The translations under genes and the position numbers were made by a program. The notes under the pieces were generated by a model. It was not told where the DNA came from. It did no database searches and worked only from the letters and a program-made list of their open reading frames with translations. From NCBI GenBank assembly GCA_905221605.1, contig CAJNDS010002393.1, forward strand, positions 1-64,000: a stretch of 64,000 bases of DNA, in the 5' to 3' direction. The stretch's first letter is position 1, and each line of letters begins with the position of its first letter. The stretch is from Symbiodinium natans. Its lineage: Eukaryota > Sar > Dinophyceae > Suessiales > Symbiodiniaceae. This document shows, piece by piece, positions 29,639 through 39,849 of this stretch.

Positions 29639-29910
29639 AGCTGACTTTTGGTATATTAATTAAGGGGCCAAGGCCTTGTGGTTTATGAAGGCCAGTTCAG
29701 GAAATTTCTTTTTGGGGTGTAGGGCTGAGGTTCTTGGAGATCTCTTCCTGGCAAGAAGGGTCGTAGAAACATCGCGATTTTCCACTTTTCGTCGTAGTTG
29801 TCGTTGGTGATGAGTCTGCTTCTTGTTGTTTTGGCCAGCCCTTAGGACACATGGTTTCCCTTCCCCCACGACCCGGATATTTTAAGAGTTTTCCGCTGTG
29901 GAGGTGCCAG

Positions 29911-30003
29911 GTGCCTGGGGGCAAGCACAGCGTGGCCGTCAAGCCCACTCCAGGGGGGTTCGCCAGCCGCGCCTCCCCGATGCCCTGCCGCATTTTCACC
30001 GGG
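29911..30003 (+). CDS. Exon (VPGGKHSVAVKPTPGG...CRIFTG)
   Basis: Phase 0 after GCCAG and ending before GTCTGG, 31 codons: VPGGKHSVAVKPTPGGFASR, then ASPMPCRIFTG. Alternating beta pattern of an Ig-like fold; may be an IPT/TIG or related domain. Confidence 0.5.
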
Positions 30004-30983
30004 GTCTGGCAGTCTGGGGTTCAGGGTTCAGGGTTTGTCATAAGCAGGTCTGAGTTTGGTTTTTTTTTCTGACAACCGAAATCCTGAATGCGTACTATCG
30101 GTTTTAGGGCACAGGCCGAAAATTCTAAAGCCTCACCCCAAAATCTTGCAAACAGACCTGGGGTCTCAGTTTTTTTAACCAAACCTCCTAACCCTAACCT
30201 TGACTATCAGAACCTAAACCTTCACATTCCCGAACCCTAATCCCATCAAAGAAGCTGATCCCAAAATAGCCCCCCCCAAACCCTAAGACAGCCCAAACTA
30301 CTGCTGAGGTGAGGGTCCTGTAAACGGGAATCAATCGCAAATTACCTTATGATTATATCGGGGCGGGTGATGTATTTTAGCCCTAAGCACAAGCCCGGCA
30401 TAGGCCGAAGGCTTGAGCCATAAACCCGAAGCCCGAAACCCTGAACCCTAAGCCCGAAACTTTAGGGTTTAAGGTTTATGGTTAGACCATAGCCCTGAAA
30501 CCCGACACCCTAAACCCCAAACCCTAAACCCTAAACCCGATTTCATTTCGGCACCAAGGAGTGAGGCAGATTTTCACCTGATGCGCCTTGGCCGTTTGCG
30601 ATTCCAGGGGTCTCAAGATTTTCCCCCCGGGCTTTTATGCGGGCTCGGGTTTCGGGTTTACGATTTTGGGTTTAGGGCTTAGGGAATTTTGGTTTTTTGT
30701 GGGCTTGGGGCAGGGGTGGAGGGGAACTGTTTGGGGGCTTTGGAATTTGGTTAGGGCTTGCTGGGGTTGAGGGTTTCAGTTTTTGGGCTTTGGGGCTCAG
30801 GGTTCAGGTTTGAGAGTTTCGAGTTTAGGGTTCTTTCGACATGTTCCTGGCTTTCTGGAGATTAAGAGTGTAGGGTCTCAAACATCAGGGTTTCACGCGA
30901 AACCCTAATCACTAAACCCGAAACTTGGGATGTTAGAGGTTGCTCGGTATCTGCGGAAGCACCCAGAGATGGTGCCAAAGCGC

Positions 30984-31078
30984 GTTCCCCCTTATACTAG
31001 CAGTTCTTAAAAGGGACTATAGTACCCCCCTATTATAATCCCTATTCAGGACTGTTGGTATAAGGGGGAACCTCCCAA
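30984..31078 (+). mobile_element. MITE family A, copy 2
   Basis: GTTCCCCCTTATACTAGCAG and TTGGTATAAGGGGGAACC arms as in the other family A copies; the left terminal TTGGGATG is missing or diverged. About 95 bp, intronic. Confidence 0.65.
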
Positions 31079-31137
31079 CCCTGAACCCTAGAGAGCCTAC
31101 GTGGGCATGGTGGTGCTCTTGGCTTTTGCCCAGGCAG

Positions 31138-31191
31138 GAGCTGAGCATTGTCAATGTCGATCCCTTTGGCAGCCCAGTTGCCGGTGGGAAG
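31138..31191 (+). CDS. IPT/TIG domain exon 1
   Basis: Phase 0 after GGCAG: ELSIVNVDPFGSPVAGGK. I-x-x-V-x-P-x-G-x-P-x-x-GG is the N-terminal strand of IPT/TIG (Ig-like, plexin/transcription factor) domains. The GC donor at 31192 leads in phase 0 to VITVTGVGF at 32027. Confidence 0.75.
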
Positions 31192-31223
31192 GCGGGAGCA
31201 ATAAACTGTCAGCTCGAGTTTGG

Positions 31224-31390
31224 TTTAGGGTTTAGTGTTTAGGGTTTAGGGTTTAGGGTTTAGGGTTTAGGGTTTAGGGTTTAGGGTGTAGGGTTTAGGG
31301 TTTAGGGTTTAGGGTTTAGGGTTTAGGGCTTGGGGTTTAGGGTTTAGGGTTTGGGGTTTGGGTTTTGGGGTTTGGGGCTTAGGGTTTAGG
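31224..31390 (+). repeat. TTTAGGG array
   Basis: About 23 G-strand copies at the 5' end of the TIG intron. Confidence 0.9.
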
Positions 31391-31845
31391 TATTTTGCTG
31401 GAGGAACGATGATTACGAGCCCCCTTTGTTACCATACAGTCGTTGTGCCGATGGACGGCCTGTATGTTGGCACGCCATAGTGAAGGAGCGTGCGCAGCAG
31501 CTTGGATTTTGAAGCCGTTGTCGCCGCCCCCGTTTTCTTCCAACCAGTCTTTAGTTTGAGGTAGCAGGCCATGGGCTTTGGAAGCAAGCTTCCTGCACCT
31601 AGCTTTTGGAGGCTGCCTCAGATTGGGCAAACCTAACTTGTGCATGCCCCCGCCTACCCCGCCTACCCCAGAGACCTAAACAAAATCTAGGCAAGTTCCC
31701 CAAAGCCGGGCCCTGAACCTAAACCCCCAAACCCCCAAACTCCCCCAAAACTCCTAGATCCCCAAACCCCTAAACTCATAAACCCCTCAACCCCTACACC
31801 CCCCAAACCCCTGAACTCCTAAACCCCTAAACCCCTACACCCTTC

Positions 31846-31947
31846 GGGGGTTTACGAATTTAGGGGAACCTTAATAGAGACCCCAAATAGTAGGATCCCC
31901 TTGCGAAAAATGACCCCAAAAAGGGTACCCTTAATCTCGGAAACCCC
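31846..31947 (+). mobile_element. Inverted-repeat element, family E, copy 1
   Basis: Arms GGGGGTTTACGAATTTAGGG and CCCTTAATCTCGGAAACCCCC pair imperfectly. The internal GAGACCCCAAATAG and ATGACCCCAAAA recur at 40857-40959. Confidence 0.55.
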
Positions 31948-32026
31948 CCATATAACCCTAAGCCCTAAACCCTAAGCGCTAAGCCCTAAACCCTAATTTC
32001 GGAAACTTCATGCGGCTCTGTGGAAG

Positions 32027-32071
32027 GTGATCACCGTCACCGGTGTGGGCTTTCCTCGCGACGTGGACAAG
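32027..32071 (+). CDS. IPT/TIG domain exon 2
   Basis: Phase 0 after TGGAAG: VITVTGVGFPRDVDK. V-x-V-x-G-x-G-F is the central TIG strand motif. GC donor at 32072. Confidence 0.75.
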
Positions 32072-32159
32072 GCCAAAGTATGCTGAAGTAGGGTTTTAAG
32101 GGCTTCAGGGTTTAAGGGTTTAAGGGTTTGGGATTCAGGGTTTGAGGGTTTAGGGGTTT

Positions 32160-32345
32160 CAAACCCTAAGCCCTAAGCCCTAAGCCCTAAACCCTAAACC
32201 CTAAACCCTACACCCTAAACCCTAAACCCTAAACCCTAAATTTCTAACCCTAAATTTCTAAACCCTAAACCTTAAACCCTAAACCCTAAACCCTAAACCC
32301 TAAACCCTAAACCCTAAACCCTAAACCCCCAAACCCCCAAAAGCC
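32160..32345 (+). repeat. CCCTAAA array
   Basis: About 24 copies with CCCTAAG and CCCTAAATTT variants at the 3' end of a TIG intron. Confidence 0.9.
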
Positions 32346-32351
32346 CTAAAG

Positions 32352-32387
32352 GCCCACATCGCCTTGGACCAGATTGGCCCCTGCAAG
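32352..32387 (+). CDS. IPT/TIG domain exon 3
   Basis: Phase 0 where the acceptor CTAAAG is the last repeat unit itself: AHIALDQIGPCK. G-P-C at the expected distance completes the TIG core begun at 31138. A GT donor at 32388 is likely. Confidence 0.7.
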
Positions 32388-32417
32388 GTGCCGCAGGATA
32401 CGGATTTTTGAGGATTT

Positions 32418-32582
32418 CCCTAAACCCTAAACCCTAAACCCTAAACCCTAAACCCTAAACCCTAAACCCTAAACCCTAAACCCTAAACCCTAAACCCTAA
32501 ACCCTAAACCCTAAACCTAAACCCTAAACCCTAAACCCTAAACCCTAAACCCTAAACCCTAAACCCTAAACCCTAAACCCTA
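32418..32582 (+). repeat. CCCTAAA array
   Basis: About 23 copies, nearly perfect, downstream of TIG exon 3 (against the usual polarity). Confidence 0.9.
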
Positions 32583-32829
32583 GGGCTTTTCAAGGTGCCA
32601 GGGTTTTCGAGGCGCTTCTTGGGTGTTGTTGCAGGTTTTTGTGGGTTTTGAGGGTTTTTGTGAGGGTGTTTTGAGGCATCCGAAACCCCAAGCCCTAAAC
32701 CCCTAAACCCTAAAATTAGCATTTGGGCTTTCGGCTTACGGTTTAGCTGGTTCAAGGGTTCACTTCTTGGCTTCGGGCTTGTAGGGGTGTAAGGGCTGAA
32801 CGGCTTGTGGTTTATGAGGGGTTACGGTT

Positions 32830-32975
32830 TAGGGTTCAGAGGTTCAGAGGTTCAGAGGTTCAGAGGTTCCGAGGTTCAGAGGTTCACAGGTTCAGAGGTT
32901 CAGAGGTTCAGAGGTTCAGAGGTTCAGAGGTTCAGAGGCTCAGAGGCTCAGAGGCTCAGAGGCTCAGAGGTTCGG
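32830..32975 (+). repeat. AGGTTCAG octamer repeat
   Basis: About 17 copies of an 8-base unit AGGTTCAG/AGGCTCAG. The overlapping plus-strand ORFs only translate the repeat. From 32990 to 33910 no gene is recognised. Confidence 0.9.
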
Positions 32976-33199
32976 GGGTCAAGAGTGGCCTGTGTGGTTG
33001 TCCGAGGAAAGAAGCCTTGCCTTTCAATGAAACCCCAAACCCCTAGTTTTGGGAGGCACCCCTTTCCTTCCATACATTCACCTATACGCCCGAAACCCCA
33101 AACGCTAAAGTCCTGCACCCTGAGCCATGAAACAACGGACCCTAAAGCCTAAAGACCCTAAACCTTTGACTTTTGACTCACAGCCCTGCAACGGCAGAG

Positions 33200-33415
33200 T
33201 ATAGGGGCTTATTGAATGTTGATGGAAATATCGGGTAGTATAAATATATACTTATCACAATTAGTATTATGATTGATTATTTTATTCTTACTCATATGAT
33301 TATGATAATTGTCACTATACATAATATATACTTATCTGTTTATTGCCACTATATATATGTATATATAGAGAGAGGTCAGAAAGAGAGAGATAGAGAGAGA
33401 GAGAAAGAGAGTGGA
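33200..33415 (+). repeat. AT-rich tract with AG microsatellite
   Basis: A strongly AT-rich island (TATA/ATAT runs at 33240-33368) ending in GA/AGAG dinucleotides (33367-33413). Could be a duplex-unwinding or matrix-attachment type tract; no gene. Confidence 0.6.
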
Positions 33416-33913
33416 ATTCTACCCAAAACCCTACAGACCCTTCTTGAGCTTCAAGGTTCTTGAAAGCTCACAGCGCTGGCTGACGTGTGTAACGCAGCGT
33501 GCTTGGCTGTCGGCAGGAGTAGGGGTGGTAGGGTTTAGAGGTGTAGACTTTTGGGGTGTGGGCTCTAGGGTCTGGACCTTCATGCAGTGGCTTCCTGCAA
33601 GTTGCAGAAGAGACGGACCTCAAACGTTTACCCAAGCCCTAACGACAAACTTGGGGCCCTTCTCCTTTTTTCTTGTGTGTCCATGATGGTATCCCAAAAT
33701 TCCCCGCAGCTTGGACCAATTCCTTGGTCCGCAATCCCCGTGCCCTGAAAGAAGCCCTAAACCGTAGTACGGCGCCTGAAGCCAAGAGGCCTATCCCTAA
33801 GCCCGAGTACCGTCGCAGCCTAAGGCCCTAGCACCCTGAACCCTGCGTTCTTCACCCTAAGGCGTGGCACCCTAAACCCGAAACCCTAAGCCCTGAACCC
33901 TCAAGTACCTTAG

Positions 33914-34000
33914 GCCCTACATCAGCCCACAGCGCTTCGCGCTGCTGTGGAATGCCACGAGTAGCGCCTTCTTCCACAGCCGCGGCCACGGGAAATCTAA
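33914..34000 (+). CDS. Possible exon (PYISPQRFALLWNATSS)
   Basis: Phase 2 after CCTTAG: PYISPQRFALLWNATSSAFF with a sequon. The phase-1 frame is also open but is Ser/Arg-rich. The stretch from here to 35102 contains no other confident exon; a 34690-34760 frame (VSDADMEVPKRAAL) is a weak candidate. Confidence 0.4.
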
Positions 34001-35102
34001 GGTTTGGGGTTTTGGGGGGTTGTGGGGTTCAGGTGTTGAGGGTATGAGGGTTAAGGTTTAGGGTCTGTTTCTAGGGTTTCGGGTCTTGGGTGCATAAAGT
34101 TTCAGTGTTGGAGCGGTTCAAAAGTTGAAGCTCTAGCAAAGCTGTAGAGTTGAGGGTGCAGGGCCTGCGTTCGCAAGCCACTGCATCAGAGTATTATAGC
34201 GTTTTTAAGCCCCAAACCTTAATCGCCCGAGGCGCAAGCTCGGGGTTTGGGGCTTTTCAAATCTACCAAGACCGCCCAGTTTTTGGGGCTAAAATTCCGT
34301 TGCTAGCACCATCCTAGACATCCGACACCCCTATCTTCCTAGGTTGCTGGGTTCCCTGCCCTTACTTTGGTCCCTTACCTTCTTTACAGGGTTCTGATGT
34401 ATGGGCCCTGGGAGCGTATAGAGTATAGAAGGGGCGTATTACGGGGTTCCAGAATTCAGAGCCCATATTCAAGGACCATGTAACCCCTGAACCCTAAGCC
34501 CTAAACCCTGAACCCTATGATTTGTGTTGAAGTCCAAGGCGATGGGAGCATGGTCTTACCTGTGCCTGTCTACATGGCCGCCGCGCGCTCATCTGGTCTC
34601 TGCGAGTCGAGTCATTTTTTCTTAACCCAGAAGCCAAAAAAAAGCCGAAGCCCTGAGTGCCAGGTGGGCAAGCTTGAGCCGGTGCTTCTGGGACAGTTTT
34701 CGAGATGTGTGAGCGACGCAGACATGGAGGTGCCCAAGAGGGCGGCTTTGCAGGTTGGAGGTTTTGGCGTGTTCTTAGGCCTCCACTCCCTCCCCTCAAC
34801 CACCCCTTAAGCCTTCTAAGTGGCTTAACCCTGAAACCCCCTAAGCCCCCCAAGCCCCCTAAGCCCACTAAGCCCCCGAAACTCTAAAAACACACACAAA
34901 GCCCCCCAAACCCTGTCTACGGGAGGCCTTCAGCCCCAAGCCCCAAACCCTAACCCTAAAGAAACCCTAACCCCAAAGCTCTAAACCCTAAGCCTATGTA
35001 GCTCTAAGAGCCCATAAGCCAGCCTCCCAGAAGCCACGAGCTGAAGAGTCGCCAGAACCAGCGCCTCGGCCACAGGACGTCATCTTGGGACTTCCCTTCC
35101 AG

Positions 35103-35130
35103 GAATGCGCCGACCTGTGTGGGGCTCCCG
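35103..35130 (+). CDS. PAN/apple-like exon 1
   Basis: Phase 0 after TTCCAG: ECADLCGAP plus one base. The GC donor at 35131 in phase 1 joins 35539 to read ECADLCGAPGTSRF, then CTAFSYGY, the E-C-x-x-x-C ... C-x-A-F-S-Y pattern of PAN/apple domains. Confidence 0.65.
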
Positions 35131-35149
35131 GCATCCCCCCAAGCCCTAA

Positions 35150-35230
35150 AGGCCCTAAACCCTAAACCCTAAACCCCAAACCCTAAACCCTAAACCCCAA
35201 ACCCTAAACCCTAAACCCGAAACCCTAGAC
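35150..35230 (+). repeat. CCCTAAA array with CCCCAAA
   Basis: About eleven copies inside the PAN intron. Confidence 0.85.
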
Positions 35231-35538
35231 CCAAAGCCTTAAACCCGAAACCCGGAATCCTCAACCCTAAACGGCTTAGACTGGCTAAGCTGCCTAAGCT
35301 GCCTAAACTGTCTTAACCCAAACCTGTTCCCCCAAGAGATTCTGACATCCTCAACTTCGGGCCTAGGGCCCTTTTGGGGGCTGTAAACCTGGGGTTAAGG
35401 GTTTGATCCAACGAGTTTCGACCCAGGGGCTGCAGCAAATCAGCTTGAGAGGGTTTGCGATGTTGGGTCTTGAGTCGAAGCACCACGGTTGTGCCCTCAC
35501 CCTTAAGCACTAAACCCTAAACCCTAAGCCCTCGCCAG

Positions 35539-35630
35539 GTACTTCGAGATTTGTGAGCAGGCGCTGCACTGCCTTTTCCTACGGGTACCGCGGCAGTGCC
35601 ACGGCTCCAATGGTTCCTTGCGGTTGGGGG
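35539..35630 (+). CDS. PAN/apple-like exon 2
   Basis: Phase 1 after CGCCAG: TSRFVSRRCTAFSYGYRGSA. C-x-A-F-S-Y is the conserved PAN strand. A phase-2 frame (YFEICEQALHC) is also open but does not fit the upstream exon. 3' border approximate. Confidence 0.6.
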
Positions 35631-36331
35631 GATGCCCGGGGGTCGTTCTTAGGGTTTGGGGTTTGGGGTTTGGGGCTTACAAAGCCTGGCAGGGTTTAAG
35701 GTTCAGGGTTTAGGGAGCTTAGGTTGCCTGTGTGAAAACCCGGAACCCAGAACCCAAAGCCCAAAACCTCAAAACCTCAAACCCTGTGCATCCCAAGCCC
35801 TACACCCACATATCTGCTTCTTTTGGAAGAACTTGGGCCGAAGGCGCGAGCCTTACCTGCTCCATCTTGTCTGACCCGCTGGGCTGCCATCACATGGCCT
35901 CGTGACGGCACGAATAGGTCGGGTTTAGGGTTTAGGGGTTTTAGGGCTTCAGGGTGTTAAAGTTTTAGGGTTTCAGGGTTTAGGTAATTTCCCTCCAGAC
36001 ACCACATGGGACTCAACACTTGCTGTGGACAATGCTGGGTGGATGCCATTGGGGGGTGTTGACGGCTCTTATCTTTTGAGGACATGCCAGGAAGCGTGGC
36101 TTTGGCGTGTTTACGTTTCGAGGCACCCCAAACCCGACAGCCTGAACCATCGGCGAAAAGCCCGTCGCGATCAAATGTCGTCTCCAGCTGAAGGTTTGGG
36201 GTCTTGCCAAGGAGTTGCAGCCTCTGGCTGGTGGATGTCGGCGCAGGGCCCTAAAGCTGAACCTTAAACCCTGAACCCTGAACCCCAAACCTTCAACCCT
36301 GAACCCTAAGCCAAATCCCGCCGAGCTTCAG

Positions 36332-36391
36332 GTTCACGATGTGGAGTTCCATGCGTACAGCGTCACGGACGCAGACAGCAATGGAACAGCA
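36332..36391 (+). CDS. Exon before second stalk
   Basis: Phase 0 after CTTCAG: VHDVEFHAYSVTDADSNGTA. The donor GCCTC at 36392 equals the first five bases of the next exon (36905). The beta pattern F-x-A-Y-x-V-x-D-x-D suggests an Ig/cadherin-like strand, but I do not assign a family. Phase 1 is also open. Confidence 0.5.
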
Positions 36392-36630
36392 GCCTCTCGG
36401 ATAGTACAGCTGCGTTTGAGGTGCTTGGAGTTCAGGGTTTCGGGTATAGGGTTTAGGGTTTTGGGGTTTTGGGGTTTTGGGGTTTTGGGGTTTAGGGTTT
36501 AGGGTTTGGGGTTTAGAGGGGTTGGGATCGCTTTTGTCTTCTTCGGAGCATGCAGTTTTTTGTGGCTTGGAGGGTTCGGTCTTTGCATCTCTTATGCCAG
36601 ATGCCGGTGCTGAAACCTGAACCCTACGAG

Positions 36631-36721
36631 TTGGGATATTCCCCCCTAAGCTGACAGTCCTTACTGGGGATTATAGGGGTACTATAATCATACTCCCCAT
36701 TCGGGGCTGCTAGCATCCCAA
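36631..36721 (+). mobile_element. MITE family A, copy 3, with 8-bp target duplication
   Basis: 91 bp, TTGGGATATTCCCCC to GCTAGCATCCCAA, flanked by CCTACGAG (36623-36630) and CCTATGAG (36722-36729), one mismatch. Confidence 0.75.
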
Positions 36722-36805
36722 CCTATGAGCCTTCAAGTATTCTTATGGGCAGTGTTCTACATTGTTGTCCCTCTTTGGACACCTAAAACTCAACTATCGT
36801 ATAGT

Positions 36806-36876
36806 CTAAACCCTAAACCCCTAAACCCTAAACCCTAAACCCTAAACCCCAAACCCTAAACCCTAAACCCTAAACC
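36806..36876 (+). repeat. CCCTAAA array
   Basis: About ten copies shortly before the first exon of the second stalk. Confidence 0.85.
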
Positions 36877-36904
36877 GTGGATTGCACCTCGTTCCTTTGG
36901 GAAG

Positions 36905-36946
36905 GCCTCGTGGCCGACGATCGTCCTGACCACAACCGTTGTCACC
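36905..36946 (+). CDS. Ser/Thr stalk II, exon 1
   Basis: Phase 0 after GGGAAG: ASWPTIVLTTTVVT. The GT donor at 36947 (GTCA) repeats the start of the next exon (GTCA at 37576). Confidence 0.6.
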
Positions 36947-37437
36947 GTCAGGGCGCTCAGACCCTCTCAACGCTAAACCTGCGACAAGCCCCAAGCCCTA
37001 AAACCCCACGTCTTGAGCCCTAAAACCCTAACCCTAAACCTGATCTTTAAACCCGAAAACCCTAAACCTTCTCTTTACAACCCTAAACCCATGATCTTAT
37101 TCCCAGAGGACATTCCCGGGTTAGGGTTTGGGGTTTGGGGTCTGGGGTTTGGCGTTTGGCCTTGTGCATCGACGGGTGCTGCGAGAGCAGCAGGGGGGGG
37201 GGGGGGGGGTGGACTTGTAGAGTTTAGTTATTTTTTTGGGGGTTTAGAGTTTCGGGTCTGAGGTGGTTCGCTGTTGGCTTGCCTCGGCTTATTTAAGTGG
37301 AGGAATCCTACACCCAAAATCCTTTTTGTCTCAACCTTACAGTAAACCCTCCCTACTGTCGGTTAGGGGGGAGAGAAGGAATTATGCATCATCACAATGC
37401 TCCTTACCAACCCACAGTAAGTAGACCCCGGCACCCT

Positions 37438-37540
37438 CGACACGAACACCCAAAACCCAAACCCCAAACCCCAAACCCCAAACCCCAAACCCCAAACCCC
37501 AAACCCTAAACCCTAAACCCTAAACCCTAAACCCCAAACC
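37438..37540 (+). repeat. CCCCAAA then CCCTAAA array
   Basis: Six or more CCCCAAA copies followed by canonical copies, upstream of the exon at 37576. Confidence 0.9.
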
Positions 37541-37575
37541 CTTAACCCTAAACCCGAACCTAGAAAGCCAGCAAG

Positions 37576-37606
37576 GTCACAAGCACCACGATGACACAGA
37601 CCCCTG
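37576..37606 (+). CDS. Ser/Thr stalk II, exon 2
   Basis: Phase 0 after AGCAAG: VTSTTMTQTP plus one base. GT donors at 37607 or 37613 both give the phase 1 needed for 37916. Confidence 0.6.
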
Positions 37607-37915
37607 GTCCAGGTGCAGCAGCTGCAGGGGTTTAGGGTTGAGGGTTTAGGGTTTTAGGGTTTCAGGGTTTTTGGGTTTGGGGGTCTTAGGGTTTTAGGGT
37701 TCAGGGATTTATGGCTTGGGGTTTAGGGTTTGGGGTTTAAGTTTAGGGTTTCTGGCTTGGGGCTTTGGGAGTTTGGGGATTCGGGGGCGCTTAAGGTTTC
37801 AGCGTTCGGTCAGTGGTTCTGGGGTGCCCTGAGCCCTAGCCGCAAATGAGGGTTTACGATATTAGGGTACTTTATTGGGGTTTAGGGTTTAGGCTTTTGG
37901 GTCCGAAGCCCAAAG

Positions 37916-37953
37916 GCAACACCACGATGACTTCGACGACAGCATCCTCAACT
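37916..37953 (+). CDS. Ser/Thr stalk II, exon 3
   Basis: Phase 1 after CAAAG: NTTMTSTTASST, then a GT donor. Phase 0 into 38437. The following intron holds unique sequence including an AATACTAGTAGTATT palindrome near 38010-38024. Confidence 0.65.
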
Positions 37954-38297
37954 GTGCCCGAGCGGCACGAAAATCACATGCAAGGGGGGTAAGACAGGGG
38001 TCGGAAGAAATACTAGTAGTATTTCCCTATCAATTACAGCCCCCAAAGCCTGTTCTTGTTACTAAGGCTCCTGTAGTAGGGAAGTCCAGGCCTATGGGAT
38101 TTACAGGAGGAAAACGCAGGGAAAATTTGATCAACTACCATGTAGAAACCTTGCCCCTGAGAAATTGCGAATAACAAGTACTTGTGTTTTCCCAGGCTTT
38201 GCACCCGTGGCTCCATCTGTTAGCAAGTTAAAGCCTTAAGTAAAGGCCTTCATCTTCATATTCTCTACGTTAATTGTAAACTCTCAACTGAGCCTTA

Positions 38298-38400
38298 GGG
38301 TTTAGGGTTTAGGGTTTAGGGTTTAGGGTTTAGGGTTCAGGGTTCAGGGTTTAGGGTTTAGGTTCAATGTTTGGGGTTTATTTAGGGTTTAGGGTTTAGG
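38298..38400 (+). repeat. TTTAGGG array
   Basis: About 13 G-strand copies in the 3' half of the intron before exon 38437, an orientation exception. Confidence 0.85.
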
Positions 38401-38436
38401 GCCTGAACTCATTTTGTTTGTGTGCCGCATCTGCAG

Positions 38437-38496
38437 TCGGCCACAAGCACCCGAAGCACCACTACCTCGAGCTCCACAAGCTCAAGCACATCGACG
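38437..38496 (+). CDS. Ser/Thr stalk II, exon 4
   Basis: Phase 0 after CTGCAG: SATSTRSTTTSSSTSSSTST, 20 codons exactly, then a GTGCCT donor. Confidence 0.7.
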
Positions 38497-38849
38497 GTGC
38501 CTCTCCTCGCCTTAGGTGGAGGCTTCAGGGTTAGGGCGTCTTAGTTCTGAAGTATAGGCCCTTGGTCTTCATAGGGTATGTACGGGGTATATAAGGGCTC
38601 CCCTCCTAAGGGCCGGCCCTTGTGAGCGTAGGGTTTGTAGGCATTCAGTGGACAAGGAGACCCTTTTCAGGGGCCATGGGAGCTTGGAAAGGGGCTGCTT
38701 GCTACTAAGGTGTAAGATAAGGATGGTATGGGGCTCTCGGGTTATATACTGCAGTAGGATTTAAGGTCCTTTTCAAAGGGGTCCTCCTATAGAATCCCTT
38801 CACTGCGCATGCTGGGGCATGCGAAAGCTGGGGCCACATGGCGTCCGAG

Positions 38850-38945
38850 GTCTCGCGGACAACTTCAACAAGTTCATCCGTGACTCACTCGTCAACCACG
38901 ACGACGAGTCGGACCACAACAAGCCAGACAACAACAAGCGTGACG
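38850..38945 (+). CDS. Ser/Thr stalk II, exon 5
   Basis: Phase 0 after CCGAG, 32 codons: VSRTTSTSSSVTHSSTTTTS, then RTTTSQTTTSVT. The donor is GC at 38946; removing the next 117 bases restores SVTASSTSM without a break. Confidence 0.75.
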
Positions 38946-39062
38946 GCCTCTTGGTAACCCAGTGGTGCCCTTCTCTCTTCTTTTGGTCCGAGGTTCCCTT
39001 GTAAAGTAACCAAGCCAAAAAAAGGGGTGCCCTTATTAAAATATGGCTACTGGGCTACCAAG
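38946..39062 (+). mobile_element. Introner-like intron with terminal inverted repeats and target duplication
   Basis: 117-bp GC-AG intron. GGCCTCTT is present at both edges (38945-38952 and 39062-39069). Just inside lie TTGGTAACCCAGTGG and CTACTGGGCTACCAA, inverted repeats with two mismatches. Deleting the element and one duplicate restores an uninterrupted Ser/Thr frame, as expected if a DNA element inserted in an exon and became an intron. Confidence 0.75.
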
Positions 39063-39145
39063 GCCTCTTCCACATCAATGACCGTCACCAGCAGCACATC
39101 ATCTTCCGCGACGAAGACGACGTCGACGGAAACCTCCAGCACCAG
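39063..39145 (+). CDS. Ser/Thr stalk II, exon 6
   Basis: Phase 0: ASSTSMTVTSSTSSSATKTT, then STETSST and two bases. A GA donor at 39146 gives the phase 2 that the next exon requires (AG|G ACG ACA). Confidence 0.75.
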
Positions 39146-39322
39146 GAATCTTTGGGCCTCGGAATGCGTATCTTGCACCTGTAATATAGGGGCCTTAATG
39201 ATTGGAGAAGGGGGTTTTTTATGGGTGTTTTTAAGTATAATTAATATAGGAATCATAAGGAAAACTGTTAAAAGATTCTGACCCCTATAGTAGACTCTAG
39301 CAGCTCGCCCTGCAACGCGTAG

Positions 39323-39388
39323 GACGACAAGCACCAGCAGCACCCACTCGTCGACCTCAACGCAGACGAGCACAACGACAACCGAGAA
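39323..39388 (+). CDS. Ser/Thr stalk II, exon 7
   Basis: Phase 2 after GCGTAG: TTSTSSTHSSTSTQTSTTTT, then E plus two bases. The best-fitting donor is GA at 39389, which keeps the Thr frame (EK|TSTTT). Confidence 0.65.
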
Positions 39389-39624
39389 GACGGGCTCTTC
39401 CTGGGTTTGCTACAGATGTGTCGCCGTGTAAAAGAAGTAGCAGAGTCCGAGTGTGTTCCGTCTATTCTTTCTGCAAGTTTGACCTTGAAACCCAACCTCA
39501 AGCTCGAAGACCTGCAACCCTCAGGCCACTGTCACTCACGTACCCCCAAAGGTCTAAACCGCAAAGAGCACCAAAGCCCAACACCCTAAAGCCCAAAAAC
39601 TCTAATCCCCTAAACCATGTGAAG

Positions 39625-39676
39625 GACCTCGACAACCACAGGGTCGATAACTAGTACATCGACTAGCAACACAGAT
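39625..39676 (+). CDS. Ser/Thr stalk II, exon 8
   Basis: Phase 2 after GTGAAG: TSTTTGSITSTSTSNTD. GC donor at 39677, phase 0 into 39850. Confidence 0.7.
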
Positions 39677-39694
39677 GCTTGGCAGCACATGGGT

Positions 39695-39772
39695 TGTTCT
39701 CTAAAATAGGGTCCTTTTTTGTATATAGTACGGCAAAAAAGGACCCCAACAGGGATCCGAATTTAGAGAAGT
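39695..39772 (+). mobile_element. MITE-like hairpin, family H
   Basis: Inverted arms TTCTCTAAAATAGGGTCCTT and AAGGACCC...TTTAGAGAA around a short loop, inside the intron 39677-39849, of which it forms nearly half. Confidence 0.55.
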
Positions 39773-39849
39773 GCGCACATGTGCTTTCGGGTTCGAGCAT
39801 GCGGGGAGAATGGGAGAATGATTGTTTGGCGTCCAGTGCGTGCTGAAAG

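Noticed and set aside
32805-33152. ORF reading SEVQRFRG repeats
   Set aside because: Product of the AGGTTCAG octamer; the three 8-base phases give the same short motif.
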